Source: CAYPHA01 sp964410215 (lineage in GTDB: Bacteria; Calditrichota; Calditrichia; Calditrichales; CAYPHA01). From it: a stretch of 64,000 bases of DNA. The stretch's first letter is position 1. Each line of letters opens with the position of its first letter. The translations under genes were made by a program, and so were the position numbers. The stretch is taken from NCBI GenBank assembly GCA_964410215.1, contig CAYPHA010000006.1:1-64000 (forward strand), written 5' to 3'. Below, one piece after another: positions 26,204-33,928 of this stretch. The notes beneath the pieces are model-generated. The model was given only the letters and a program-made list of their open reading frames with translations. It was not told where the DNA came from and ran no database searches.

Positions 26204-27118
26204 ATGTTTAGAAATTTTGAAGCGGTAAAAGAACGGGTAGAGACAGGTGAACGAAAAAAAGTCGCTGTCGCCATGGCAGAGGATGCGGATATCCTGAAAG
26301 CCCTGATCACAGCCCACCGGATGGGACTGGCGGATGCGGTTCTGGTGGGATCGGCCGGTGCCCTGAAAGCCATTGCAGAAAACGAGGGGCTGGATGTGTC
26401 GGGTTTTGATATTGTGGACCTGGCGGATGAACAGGCGTGTGTGCAGGAAGCGGTTCGCATTGTGCGTAAAGGTGATGCCCAGGTACTGATGAAGGGATTG
26501 TGCAGCACGGCAACGTTTCTTAAAGGCATCCTGGATAAGGATAAAGGTCTGAGGTCGGGGAAAATTCTGTCCCACTTGGCGCTGTTCGAAAGTCCGCGCT
26601 ACCATAAGCTGCTTTTTATGTCCGATGCAGCCATGAATATCAACCCTTCCCTGCCGGACAAGATTGCGATTACGGAAAATGCAGTCGCGGCTGCTCATGG
26701 ACTCGGTTACGAAATGCCCAGGGTCGCCATCCTTTCTGCTGTGGAAAAACTGAATCCCGAAGGAATGCCATCGACGGTTGATGCAGCCGTTATCGCAAAA
26801 ATGGGCGACAGGAAACAGATTAAGAATGCACTTGTTGACGGTCCCCTGGCCCTTGATAATGCGTTATCCGCGCGCGCCAATAAGATCAAAGGACTCGAAT
26901 CCCCGGTGGGTGGTGATGCGGATATCTGCATCGTGCCTAATATTGAGTCCGGAAATATTTTTTATAAGGTCCTGACAATTCTGGGTGATGCAAAAGTCGC
27001 GGGCGTGATTACCGGTGCAGCCGCCCCCGTAGTCCTTACTTCCCGGGCGGATTCCGATGAATCCAAATTTCTCTCCATTCTCTCGGCAGTGGCAATTTCA
27101 AATGAACGGAGATTTTAA
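26204..27118 (+). CDS. ptb: Phosphate butyryltransferase (Ptb family)
   Basis: 304 residues. Converts butyryl- or branched acyl-CoA plus phosphate to the acyl phosphate and CoA; with Buk downstream it yields ATP. Family features: AMAEDADILKALITAHRMGL, VLMKGLCSTATFLKGIL, LFMSDAAMNINP, and VDGPLALDNALS near the C-terminus. I chose the ATG at 26204 because GGGAAAG lies just upstream; the in-frame ATG at 26186 lies inside the previous gene. The stop overlaps the buk start (TAATG). The true acyl group (butyryl, isobutyryl, isovaleryl) cannot be read from sequence. The phosphate acetyltransferase family is related, but the buk partner favours Ptb. Confidence 0.9.
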   Translation: MFRNFEAVKERVETGERKKVAVAMAEDADILKALITAHRMGLADAVLVGSAGALKAIAENEGLDVSGFDIVDLADEQACVQEAVRIVRKGDAQVLMKGLCSTATFLKGILDKDKGLRSGKILSHLALFESPRYHKLLFMSDAAMNINPSLPDKIAITENAVAAAHGLGYEMPRVAILSAVEKLNPEGMPSTVDAAVIAKMGDRKQIKNALVDGPLALDNALSARANKIKGLESPVGGDADICIVPNIESGNIFYKVLTILGDAKVAGVITGAAAPVVLTSRADSDESKFLSILSAVAISNERRF

Positions 27119-28182
27119 TGGCACTGATTCTGGCAGTCAATCCCGGCTCAACCACCACAAAAATATCCATTTTCGAAGAAGACCGGGAGCAATTTTCAGA
27201 AACCATTTCGCATAAAATAGAGGAACTTTCGCGCTTTAACCGGGCTTCCGATCAGGATTTGTACCGGATGGAAATTATCGTTTCATTGCTGCGCCAAAAA
27301 CGAGTCGCCCTTGACCAGATTCGTGCGGTGGTTGGCAGAGGGGGGCTCCTGAGACCGATAGAGGGCGGCACCTATGCTGTGAACGAACAGATGGTTGCTG
27401 ACCTGAAGCGGGGTATCCAGGGAGATCATCCCTCGAACTGCGGCGGATTGATTGCGTATGCTATCGGTAAGGCGCTCGGCTGTGATGCCTTCATCGTGGA
27501 TCCGGTGGTAGTCGATGAACTGGCACCCCTGGCCCGCATCTCCGGGATGCCACTGATCAGGCGGAAAAGCATCTTTCATGCCCTCAATCAGAAAGCGATT
27601 GCACGTGAAATCGGACTGAAGCTCGGCCTGGCTTATACCGATCTGAATCTGATTATTGCCCACCTTGGCGGTGGGATCACCGTTGGCGCACATATGCAGG
27701 GCAGGGTGGTTGATGTAAATAACGGCCTGGATGGCGACGGTCCGTTCAGCCCTGAACGCAGCGGTTCAGTCCCGGTAGGTGACCTGGTAAAAACCAGTTT
27801 TTCCGGTGAATATACCCTGCAGGAAATGCATAAATTGATCAAGGGGCATGGCGGTATGGTCGCTTATCTTGGTTCTCATGACCTCCGCGTTGTTGAAGCC
27901 CGCATTGAAAAGGGCGATGAAGAAGCTGCCCTGATATATGAGGCTATGGCGTATCAGGTTGCCAAGGAGATCGGCGCCCAGGCCACCGTTTTATCCGGTA
28001 AGGTCGATGCCATCGGTATTACAGGCGGCCTGGCAAAAAGCCGGAAGTTTTGCGGACTGGTTCAATCCCGGGTGGAATTTATCGCGCCGGTGTATATTTT
28101 CCCGGGTGAACAGGAAATGCGGGCACTGGTACTCGGTGCATTGCGGGTTCTCCGCGGAGAAGAACCCGTTCGCATCTATTAA
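27118..28182 (+). CDS. buk: Butyrate kinase
   Basis: 354 residues. Acetokinase-family enzyme that transfers phosphate from acyl phosphate to ADP. Conserved stretches: LAVNPGSTTTKISIF (phosphate 1 motif), VGRGGLLRPIEGGTYAVN, HPSNCGGLIAY, LIIAHLGGGITVGAH and AIGITGGLAKS. The length matches Buk rather than the longer AckA. The start shares one base with the ptb stop, so the two genes form a coupled pair. Together they point to fermentative or amino-acid-derived acyl-CoA oxidation with substrate-level phosphorylation. Confidence 0.93.
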   Translation: MALILAVNPGSTTTKISIFEEDREQFSETISHKIEELSRFNRASDQDLYRMEIIVSLLRQKRVALDQIRAVVGRGGLLRPIEGGTYAVNEQMVADLKRGIQGDHPSNCGGLIAYAIGKALGCDAFIVDPVVVDELAPLARISGMPLIRRKSIFHALNQKAIAREIGLKLGLAYTDLNLIIAHLGGGITVGAHMQGRVVDVNNGLDGDGPFSPERSGSVPVGDLVKTSFSGEYTLQEMHKLIKGHGGMVAYLGSHDLRVVEARIEKGDEEAALIYEAMAYQVAKEIGAQATVLSGKVDAIGITGGLAKSRKFCGLVQSRVEFIAPVYIFPGEQEMRALVLGALRVLRGEEPVRIY

Positions 28183-28251
28183 TGTAACTTTCGCGCAACA
28201 GCCGCATCCAAACCTTAAAATTCATAAAAATAAAAAAAGAGAAAGGATAAT

Positions 28252-28668
28252 ATGCCAAAGGCGAAAGCGGTACACATAAAAGGCGTAACGTTTATGGGAC
28301 TCTCAGATTCGAACCACTGGGTACCGATGGATGGTCCGGAACAATTCGGCGGTTCGGAAGCCGGTATCCGACCGAAAGAACTCCTGCTTCTCTCTCTGGC
28401 AGGATGCACCGGAAGTGATGTGGCATCCATTCTCCATAAGATGCGTGAGCCTTTACAGAGATTTGAAGTAGAAATCGAAGCGGAGATGTCGACGGAGCAT
28501 CCGAAAGTATATACTGAAATCGAAGTCATCTTTAAATTCTGGGGTGAAGGTCTCAAGGAGGCCAATTTAAAACGGGCGATCCAGCTTTCGGAAGAGACCT
28601 ACTGCGGCGTTACAGCCATGTTGAAGAATTCTGTTCAAATTACAAGCAGATATGAGATAAACCCTTAA
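28252..28668 (+). CDS. OsmC/Ohr-family protein
   Basis: 138 residues. OsmC-like proteins reduce organic hydroperoxides with two cysteines. Both are present in family positions: Cys in LAGCTGSDVASIL and Cys in EETYCGVTAML. GIRPKELLLLSLAG is also typical. The RBS AAAGGA lies six to eight bases before the ATG. It is monocistronic, between buk and the Hpt gene. Peroxide substrate is inferred from the family. Confidence 0.88.
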   Translation: MPKAKAVHIKGVTFMGLSDSNHWVPMDGPEQFGGSEAGIRPKELLLLSLAGCTGSDVASILHKMREPLQRFEVEIEAEMSTEHPKVYTEIEVIFKFWGEGLKEANLKRAIQLSEETYCGVTAMLKNSVQITSRYEINP

Positions 28669-28684
28669 TTATATCGCTTTTGTC

Positions 28685-28711
28685 TAAACAAGTCGCTTTT
28701 ATGGTCGAACA
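28685..28711 (+). promoter_or_regulatory. FliA-type promoter for the lone Hpt gene
   Basis: TAAA, exactly 15 bases, then GTCGAACA. The -35 core and CGA core of the -10 match the pattern seen at the other candidate sites. Predicted start near 28719, about 30 bases before the ATG at 28750. Confidence 0.5.
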
Positions 28712-28749
28712 ATATGTTAAGTAGATTATATAAGCGGAGATGTTTTCTT

Positions 28750-29091
28750 ATGACGGAGCCCTTTTTTGATTACCAGGCAGCGATCGAACGGCTGGATGAC
28801 GATGAAGAATTTCTGGTCGAACTGTTAAACGAACTGGTCATGCAGGTTGACGAGAGCTGGCCGTCACTCAAAAAAGCGGTTGATTCGGCCGATTTTGACA
28901 GCCTGCGGGCAACGGCACACAGTATAAAAGGAGCTGCTGCGAACCTGAACGTTGAAAAAGTAGCTGAAATATTTTACGGTTTGGAACAGCTTGGACATAA
29001 TAAATCAATGGAGGGTGTTGACGATTTAATTCAACAGGCCCGCCATTACAATGAATTGCTACGGGATTTTCTGAAAACGGTTACTCTTTGA
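28750..29091 (+). CDS. Stand-alone histidine phosphotransfer (Hpt) protein
   Basis: 113 residues, a four-helix Hpt domain. The phospho-acceptor His lies in RATAHSIKGAAANLNVEK, the classic Hpt helix. Such proteins shuttle phosphate between receivers, for example from the receiver of a hybrid kinase to another regulator; the hybrid kinase at 495 is the obvious possible partner. I chose the ATG at 28750 (GGAG 11 bases upstream) rather than 28714, which has no binding site and would lie almost on the promoter. The last 33 bases overlap the end of the convergent comF gene. Confidence 0.85.
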   Translation: MTEPFFDYQAAIERLDDDEEFLVELLNELVMQVDESWPSLKKAVDSADFDSLRATAHSIKGAAANLNVEKVAEIFYGLEQLGHNKSMEGVDDLIQQARHYNELLRDFLKTVTL

Positions 29092-29784
29092 TTTATCCCG
29101 TTGTTTATGTTCTTCAAGACAGGTAACCGGTGTTGCCAGAGCTGCGGCATCGACCTCTGAAGCACCCCTTTCGCTTAAAACACGGCAGCATGCATTCAAG
29201 GTACTCCCCGTTGTGATGACATCATCGACGACTAATAATGTCAGTCCGGATACATCCATGCCCACCGAAAAGATATCCTGAACATTTTTCAAGCGATCAC
29301 TACGGTTTAGGCGGGTTTGGGAGGGATTATTTTTCGTGCGGCGCAGTGCATTGCCGTAATACGGCAATTCCGCGTACCGGGCCAGGTCACGGGCAATCGC
29401 CTCACTCTGGTTAAATCCGCGTTCGCGGTATCGGATTTTATGCAACGGTACGGCGGTTACGCCATCATACCGTCCGGGATCGATACAACCAGCCAGTTCC
29501 CGGCCGAAATACGCCGCCAGTTTTAATAACCGCTGGTATTTGAAGGCATGGATGACCTTTTGAAATGCGGGAGAAAACTGAAATGGAATATAAACATGCC
29601 GGAAATGAATGTCGGGAATCTCCTCCAGGAGATAACGGATAAGTTTCCTGTCCAGCCTGGGTAATCCATCAAAACAGGCCGGACAAATGATCTTATGACC
29701 CGTCGAAACAGGATAACCGCACATCAGACAGTTATGCGGTAAAAACAGGGAAAAGAGTCCCGATAGTGCCGAATTCAGTATCAT
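29059..29784 (-). CDS. ComF-family phosphoribosyltransferase-like protein
   Basis: About 241 residues. An N-terminal zinc-ribbon-like Cys cluster (CLMCGYPVS ... ICPACFDG) is followed by a PRTase-type domain with RGFNQSEAIARDLA and the PRPP-binding motif LLVVDDVITTGST. ComF proteins are linked to DNA uptake or nucleotide salvage; the exact reaction is unknown. I chose the ATG at 29784; a GTG at 29790 would add two residues. The gene is read away from fliA, and its 3' end overlaps the Hpt gene, so mutual antisense effects are possible. Confidence 0.88.
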   Translation of the reverse strand: MILNSALSGLFSLFLPHNCLMCGYPVSTGHKIICPACFDGLPRLDRKLIRYLLEEIPDIHFRHVYIPFQFSPAFQKVIHAFKYQRLLKLAAYFGRELAGCIDPGRYDGVTAVPLHKIRYRERGFNQSEAIARDLARYAELPYYGNALRRTKNNPSQTRLNRSDRLKNVQDIFSVGMDVSGLTLLVVDDVITTGSTLNACCRVLSERGASEVDAAALATPVTCLEEHKQRDKSKSNRFQKIP

Positions 29785-29873
29785 ATACACTAATGAGTGC
29801 AGATCTGCTTATATTCCACAAAATAATACCTTTAATTTTTTTTTCAGATTGGTCTGATTCCAACCATAAGTGT

Positions 29874-29906
29874 TGAAAATTAAATCACTAAAGTGATGAA
29901 TTTTCA
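29874..29906. promoter_or_regulatory. 33-base dyad, possible activator site upstream of fliA
   Basis: TGAAAATT-n2-ATCACT-n2-AGTGAT-n1-AATTTTCA: two nested arms, each perfectly inverted. It lies about 115-145 bases before the sigma-54 promoter at 30019, the usual distance for an enhancer-binding activator. No T run follows, so it is not a simple terminator. Binding by the NtrC-type protein at 23761 is inference. Confidence 0.6.
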
Positions 29907-30018
29907 GTCTATCCGGAATTATTTTCCTCGTCGGGAAGAGTGTCTCCAAAAAATATATATGGCTTAAAAAGTTTAAATACAATGGGTTAGTGTGTTTTAT
30001 TCGTCTTCCTGTTGAATA

Positions 30019-30036
30019 TTGGCACAGTAGATGCAT
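30019..30036 (+). promoter_or_regulatory. Sigma-54 (-24/-12) promoter for fliA
   Basis: TTGGCACAGTAGATGCAT: the -24 GG and -12 GC are present with exactly ten bases between them, and TTGGCAC is perfect. The predicted start is near 30046, leaving about 37 bases of leader with a good RBS (ATAGGGG). A sigma-54 step above FliA matches the class II to class III flagellar hierarchy of several phyla. Confidence 0.75.
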
Positions 30037-30082
30037 AACAATAATGCAAATTTGAAAAAATATTCAAAGATAGGGGTATCTC

Positions 30083-30847
30083 ATGCAACAGCAACAACAA
30101 CTTAATGACACTGCCTGGACGGATTATAAAGTCAATAACAGTTTGACATCACGACAGGAACTGGTACTTCGTTATGTTGGTTTGGTTAAATATGTTGTAC
30201 GGAAAATGATCAAGAATTACCCCCAGGCCATAGAGGAGAGCGATTTATATCAAATCGGTATACTGGGACTGTCTGAAGCTATTGAACGATTTGATCCTGC
30301 CTATGGCATCAAATTTGAAACGTATGCGATCCCGCGAATAAAAGGGTCGATTATCGATGAATTGCGGAAAGTCGATTGGATTCCCCGTTCACTCAGGGCA
30401 AAAATCAACAATATGAAAGAAAAAACAGTTGAACTGGAACAGAAGTTTTCAGGCAACTACACGGATAACGAAGTTGCAAATGGGCTTGGTATTGAGATGA
30501 AAGACCTGCAGAGCTGGAAAAAGGATATAAATGCCGTAAATATGTTTTCGCTGGATAAACCGATCGATGAGTCTAATAAACAAAACCTGTATGATGTGGT
30601 GGAAGATGCAGATTACACGAATGCTGATGATCAGCTGGAAGATGAGGAAATGAAGCGGATTTTATTAAAAGCCATCAAAAAGCTGCCGGAAAAAACCAGG
30701 CTTGCAATCACGTTATATTATTATGAGAAACTGACCTTCAAGGAAATTGGTAAGATCTTGAATGTTTCCGAATCACGCATATCACAGATCCATTCGGAAA
30801 CCATGAACAAGCTGAAAAAAGATATCAATAAAATGATCTATTCCTGA
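30083..30847 (+). CDS. fliA: Flagellar sigma factor FliA (sigma-28 / WhiG family)
   Basis: 254 residues. Region 2 (LVLRYVGLVKYVVRKMI, ESDLYQIGILGLSEAIERFD, KFETYAIPRIKGSIIDELR) followed by DWIPRSLRAK is the FliA/WhiG signature, and region 4 (LTFKEIGKILNVSESRISQIHSETMNKL) is intact. It directs transcription of late flagellar and chemotaxis genes and is bound by FlgM. In the window it is preceded by a sigma-54 promoter, and the predicted FliA sites lie before several chemotaxis genes. The Gln-rich N-terminus (MQQQQQ) is a minor oddity. Confidence 0.94.
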   Translation: MQQQQQLNDTAWTDYKVNNSLTSRQELVLRYVGLVKYVVRKMIKNYPQAIEESDLYQIGILGLSEAIERFDPAYGIKFETYAIPRIKGSIIDELRKVDWIPRSLRAKINNMKEKTVELEQKFSGNYTDNEVANGLGIEMKDLQSWKKDINAVNMFSLDKPIDESNKQNLYDVVEDADYTNADDQLEDEEMKRILLKAIKKLPEKTRLAITLYYYEKLTFKEIGKILNVSESRISQIHSETMNKLKKDINKMIYS

Positions 30848-30928
30848 TCATTTACGTGATCGGACAAGCCATACAAATTCCTGTTGCACACTTACCTTAA
30901 TAAATTGTATATTTAGGCTTTAAGTATA

Positions 30929-30955
30929 CAAAACGTACCTATTTCTTACCGACAA
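30929..30955 (+). promoter_or_regulatory. FliA-type promoter candidate for the receiver-kinase gene
   Basis: CAAA, 15 bases, then ACCGACAA. The -10 matches six of eight, but the -35 core has one mismatch. It lies about 25 bases before the chosen ATG, leaving a short leader. Lower confidence than the exact sites. Confidence 0.35.
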
Positions 30956-30980
30956 TTCTAATAATACTATAGGGATGGTT

Positions 30981-32141
30981 ATGGCATTACCCGAACCGAC
31001 TTCAAAAGTACTTATCGTAGAAGACAATAAAGAAAATGTCGATCTCCTTGTCTATTTTTTAAAACCTCAGAATTATATTCTTGAAATTGCGCATGATGGC
31101 GTGGAAGCCATGGAGTTGATCGAAAAAGCGCCACCCGACATCATATTGCTTGATATCATGTTGCCGCGCATGAATGGTTTTGAATTGTGCGAACGTATAA
31201 AAAATGATCCGGCAACGATGTTCATACCCGTAATCATGATTACGGCGCTGAAAGAACTGAAAGATAAAATGCGCAGCCTGGAGGTCGGTGCAGATGATTT
31301 TATCACCAAGCCCTTCGAAAACGTCGAATTGCTGACCCGTGTAAAATCATTACTGCGCATAAAAAAATACCATGATGAACTGGAAGCAAAAAACCACGAA
31401 TTGCAAGAAAAAAACCGCGAACTGATCCAGATGGACCAGTTCAAGGAAGAGCTCGTCCACCTGATTGTTCATGATATGAAAAATCCCCTTTTCGTGATCC
31501 AGGGAAATTTGCAGATGATGAGCATGGGACTCGAACAATCGGCAAAGGATATGTTTAAAAAGTATGTTGACCGTATCGATCGTAGTGCGCAGAATCTGCT
31601 GAGGATGGTGACGAACCTGATCGATATATCCAAAATAGAGCAGGGAACCATGCAATTGAATCTGGAGATCACCAGTTTTAATGATGTCCTCAATAAAACG
31701 GTACAAAAACTGAGTGAATATCCGGAGAATAAATCAAAAATAATCCATACCGAACTGGCTCCGGGATTACCGCCGGTTCAGTTCGACAGGACCGTTATGG
31801 AACAGATTTTTGATAACCTTCTCAGCTTTGCCATAGCCAATGTTCCGAACGATGGTAAAGTTGAAATCAGGTCTTTTCAGGAAGACAATTTTATTGTTCT
31901 CAGCATACATGACTTCGGCGTTCAGATTCCCCGGAAATTCAGCGAAACGATTTTCGAAAAGTTCAGCCAGGTGGAAATCAAAGATGAAGGCTACCGGCTC
32001 AGCCGGGCCCTTGGTTTCACGTTCAGTCGCCTCGCAGCCGAAGCACATGGCGGCAGTCTGAAACTCGATGAACATAATCAGGTCGGAAACCGCTTTCTGC
32101 TGTCCATTAAACCAAGGTCCGAACGTTCGGGGATTAAATAG
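30981..32141 (+). CDS. Receiver-first histidine kinase with a degenerate ATPase domain
   Basis: About 386 residues. An N-terminal receiver (5-125; acceptor Asp in IILLDIMLPRMNG, Lys in FITKPFE) is joined by a coiled coil to a HisKA helix with His in LVHLIVHDMKNPL. The HATPase region is eroded: the DxGxG box reads HDFGVQIP and the GxGLG box reads RLSRALGF. Kinase activity is doubtful; it may act as a phosphatase or a phosphate-fed adaptor. I chose the ATG at 30981 because AGGGA lies too close to the ATG at 30975. It stands between fliA and the FlgM-like microgene. Confidence 0.83.
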   Translation: MALPEPTSKVLIVEDNKENVDLLVYFLKPQNYILEIAHDGVEAMELIEKAPPDIILLDIMLPRMNGFELCERIKNDPATMFIPVIMITALKELKDKMRSLEVGADDFITKPFENVELLTRVKSLLRIKKYHDELEAKNHELQEKNRELIQMDQFKEELVHLIVHDMKNPLFVIQGNLQMMSMGLEQSAKDMFKKYVDRIDRSAQNLLRMVTNLIDISKIEQGTMQLNLEITSFNDVLNKTVQKLSEYPENKSKIIHTELAPGLPPVQFDRTVMEQIFDNLLSFAIANVPNDGKVEIRSFQEDNFIVLSIHDFGVQIPRKFSETIFEKFSQVEIKDEGYRLSRALGFTFSRLAAEAHGGSLKLDEHNQVGNRFLLSIKPRSERSGIK

Positions 32142-32172
32142 GACGGTTTTTGTCAAATCTCAATGATAGCAT

Positions 32173-32199
32173 TAAAGTTTCAATACCGAACACCGAACA
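32173..32199 (+). promoter_or_regulatory. FliA-type promoter for the FlgM-like microgene
   Basis: TAAAGTTT (perfect eight-base -35), 11 bases, then ACCGAACA (five of eight, CCGA core intact). Predicted start near 32207, 57 bases before the microgene ATG. Confidence 0.62.
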
Positions 32200-32263
32200 T
32201 TAAGTTTAACATGAATAATTGTAAACGAAGCAAAAAATGACCCGCAAGCCAGAGGAACCATTA

Positions 32264-32413
32264 ATGCCGGAAAATGAATCCCTGTCCAATTTTGAAGAGC
32301 AAAAAATTGAACTGGTCAAAATGCGCATTAAAAACAAATATTATGACCGGGATGATATTCTCGCGCAGGTGGTTTCCGAAATCATACACAAAGATATCCG
32401 CAAGAAAAACTGA
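32264..32413 (+). CDS. 49-residue FlgM-like microprotein (C-terminal anti-sigma segment only)
   Basis: A small gene: MPENESLSNF, then EEQKIELVKMRIKNKYYDRD, then DILAQVVSEI and IHKDIRKKN. AGAGGAA at 32251-32257 is well placed for this ATG. Residues 14-41 align without gaps to the sigma-binding end of FlgM (flgM at 133, about residues 72-99): both have an E-xxxx-RI-x-N-x-[FY]-Y-D-xx-D core, seven identities in 28 with most others conservative. The N-terminal export/disorder region and the DxVxLS motif of FlgM are absent. It has its own sigma-28-type promoter and a small terminator and lies 1.4 kb after fliA. Binding to FliA is inference. Confidence 0.72.
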   Translation: MPENESLSNFEEQKIELVKMRIKNKYYDRDDILAQVVSEIIHKDIRKKN

Positions 32414-32419
32414 CCACTC

Positions 32420-32443
32420 CAGCCTGCCTTCTGCGGCTGTTTT
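32420..32443 (+). terminator. Short terminator after the FlgM-like microgene
   Basis: CAGCC, ten-base loop, GGCTG, then TTTT, starting seven bases after the microgene stop. The stem is only five pairs, so efficiency may be modest. Confidence 0.5.
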
Positions 32444-32512
32444 CCAGCAAAATATTTTGTATTTGACCGAATTTTGATTATTTTCTGGCTTTAATAATTA
32501 AGCCTGCTTGCC

Positions 32513-33181
32513 ATGGTTGATATACTTACAAGTAAAAAAATATGGCTGTTTTTATTGATGTTAGGGGCTTTCCTGGTTGCCTCTTTGATCACTACTCAAA
32601 TCTATCCGGCCTATCAGAACCTGGTGAGCTTTTTTTTCTACATGACCGCCTCAAATTCATTTCTGGGTATCCCGCATGAACCGCTGATGATCTATTATGG
32701 CAAGTTATACCCTTTTTATATTCCGGTACTCGTCGCACTTATACCGACCATTCTGGGCTGCCGACTCGATTATATCGTACTGACGCCTGTCCTGAAAAGC
32801 AGATACCTTCTACGCTTTAAAAGACAACCCTTTTTCAGAAAATCAGTCTATTATTTTAAAAAAGTACCATTTTTAACCCTTATGGTTTTTGCAATCTCTC
32901 CGGTACCCTTCTGGCCGGCACGGATTATGGGAATTGTAACACGCTATCCCTTTGGGAAATATGCCCTTGCCGTCATTATCGGAAGAATACCGCGCTACAG
33001 CCTGCTGGCGCTTGGCGGTATGGCCCTTAATATTCCCGATTGGGTGATACTCCTGATATTTCTGGTAATGTTCAGTCTGCCCTTTTTACCCAAAATGATT
33101 AGTATGATCAGAAGAAAATTCAGGTCTGGTAATGATTTGCTGAAAGAAGAGAAAGAGAATCCTTTACCTGTTCAATCCTAA
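32513..33181 (+). CDS. VTT-domain (DedA/TVP38-like) membrane protein
   Basis: 222 residues with about five hydrophobic segments. The central stretch AISPVPFWPARIMGIVTRY followed by KYALAVIIGRIPRYSLLALGG has the re-entrant loop and Gly-Arg pattern of VTT/SNARE-associated proteins, which are implicated in lipid (undecaprenyl phosphate or phospholipid) translocation. A basic cytoplasmic tail follows. It stands alone between the FlgM-like gene and ccmA; the precise lipid cannot be named. Confidence 0.72.
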   Translation: MVDILTSKKIWLFLLMLGAFLVASLITTQIYPAYQNLVSFFFYMTASNSFLGIPHEPLMIYYGKLYPFYIPVLVALIPTILGCRLDYIVLTPVLKSRYLLRFKRQPFFRKSVYYFKKVPFLTLMVFAISPVPFWPARIMGIVTRYPFGKYALAVIIGRIPRYSLLALGGMALNIPDWVILLIFLVMFSLPFLPKMISMIRRKFRSGNDLLKEEKENPLPVQS

Positions 33182-33313
33182 AAGCGGATCAGAGAGCGGG
33201 AACCGGACGCCTTCCGAACCGGACCGGTCATTATATTTGTACAATCGCACTATTAACTTTTGCCTGTACCGTTTTTTTTTAATAATTTGCCTGCTTTCAA
33301 ATAAAGGACACAG

Positions 33314-33928
33314 ATGGAGATACGTGCCGAACATCTTTCCAAATTCTTTGCAGATCGTGCTGTGCTTAAAGATATCAATTTTACGATCTCCCGCGGCCAG
33401 AGCATGGCGATTGTGGGACCGAATGGTTCGGGAAAAACCACTTTGATGCGAATCCTCTCCCTGCTTATTCAGCCGACCGGCGGAAACATTTCCTACCGGG
33501 TGAATGGGGAAGCGATCGACCGCAACCGGACGCTTCGGCAGCTGGGACTTGTCGGGCCGTACCTGGAATTGTATGATGATCTTACTGCCCGTGAAAATCT
33601 GCAGTTTTTTGCACAAATGAAAGAACTTTCTGATGTTGAAGCGCGTATGAAGGATCTCCTGGAACGGTTCCGTCTTGCCGGAAGGGAAGACGACCTTGTA
33701 AAAACCTATTCTTCCGGCATGAAACAGCGTCTGAAATATGTGTTTGCCCTTCTGCACGATCCGGAAGTGTTGATGGTTGATGAACCCCGGTCTAACCTTG
33801 ATACGGAGGGTATTCGAACGGTTTACGAGGTACTGGAAAAGCAAAAAAAAGAACATATCCTTATTATCGCCACCAATGAGCAGGAAGATTTGAATTATAC
33901 AGATTGGACACTTGCGGTAGATGCATAA
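33314..33928 (+). CDS. ccmA: Cytochrome c maturation ABC transporter ATPase CcmA
   Basis: 204 residues. ATPase of the CcmABCD complex that releases haem-loaded CcmE. Walker A GPNGSGKT (about 36-43), signature YSSGMKQRLK, Walker B VLMVDEPRSNLD. The Q-loop region is LGLVGPYLELY. The size fits CcmA. AAAGGA precedes the ATG. The end overlaps ccmB by eight bases. Gene order ccmABC-D-E-F matches system I operons. Confidence 0.9.
   Translation: MEIRAEHLSKFFADRAVLKDINFTISRGQSMAIVGPNGSGKTTLMRILSLLIQPTGGNISYRVNGEAIDRNRTLRQLGLVGPYLELYDDLTARENLQFFAQMKELSDVEARMKDLLERFRLAGREDDLVKTYSSGMKQRLKYVFALLHDPEVLMVDEPRSNLDTEGIRTVYEVLEKQKKEHILIIATNEQEDLNYTDWTLAVDA

Noticed and set aside
32274..32477. A longer frame overlapping the FlgM-like microgene in another register
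   Set aside because: It has no RBS, runs through the terminator, and its protein is Cys/Trp/Phe-rich without family likeness; the 49-codon frame has RBS, promoter and a known motif.
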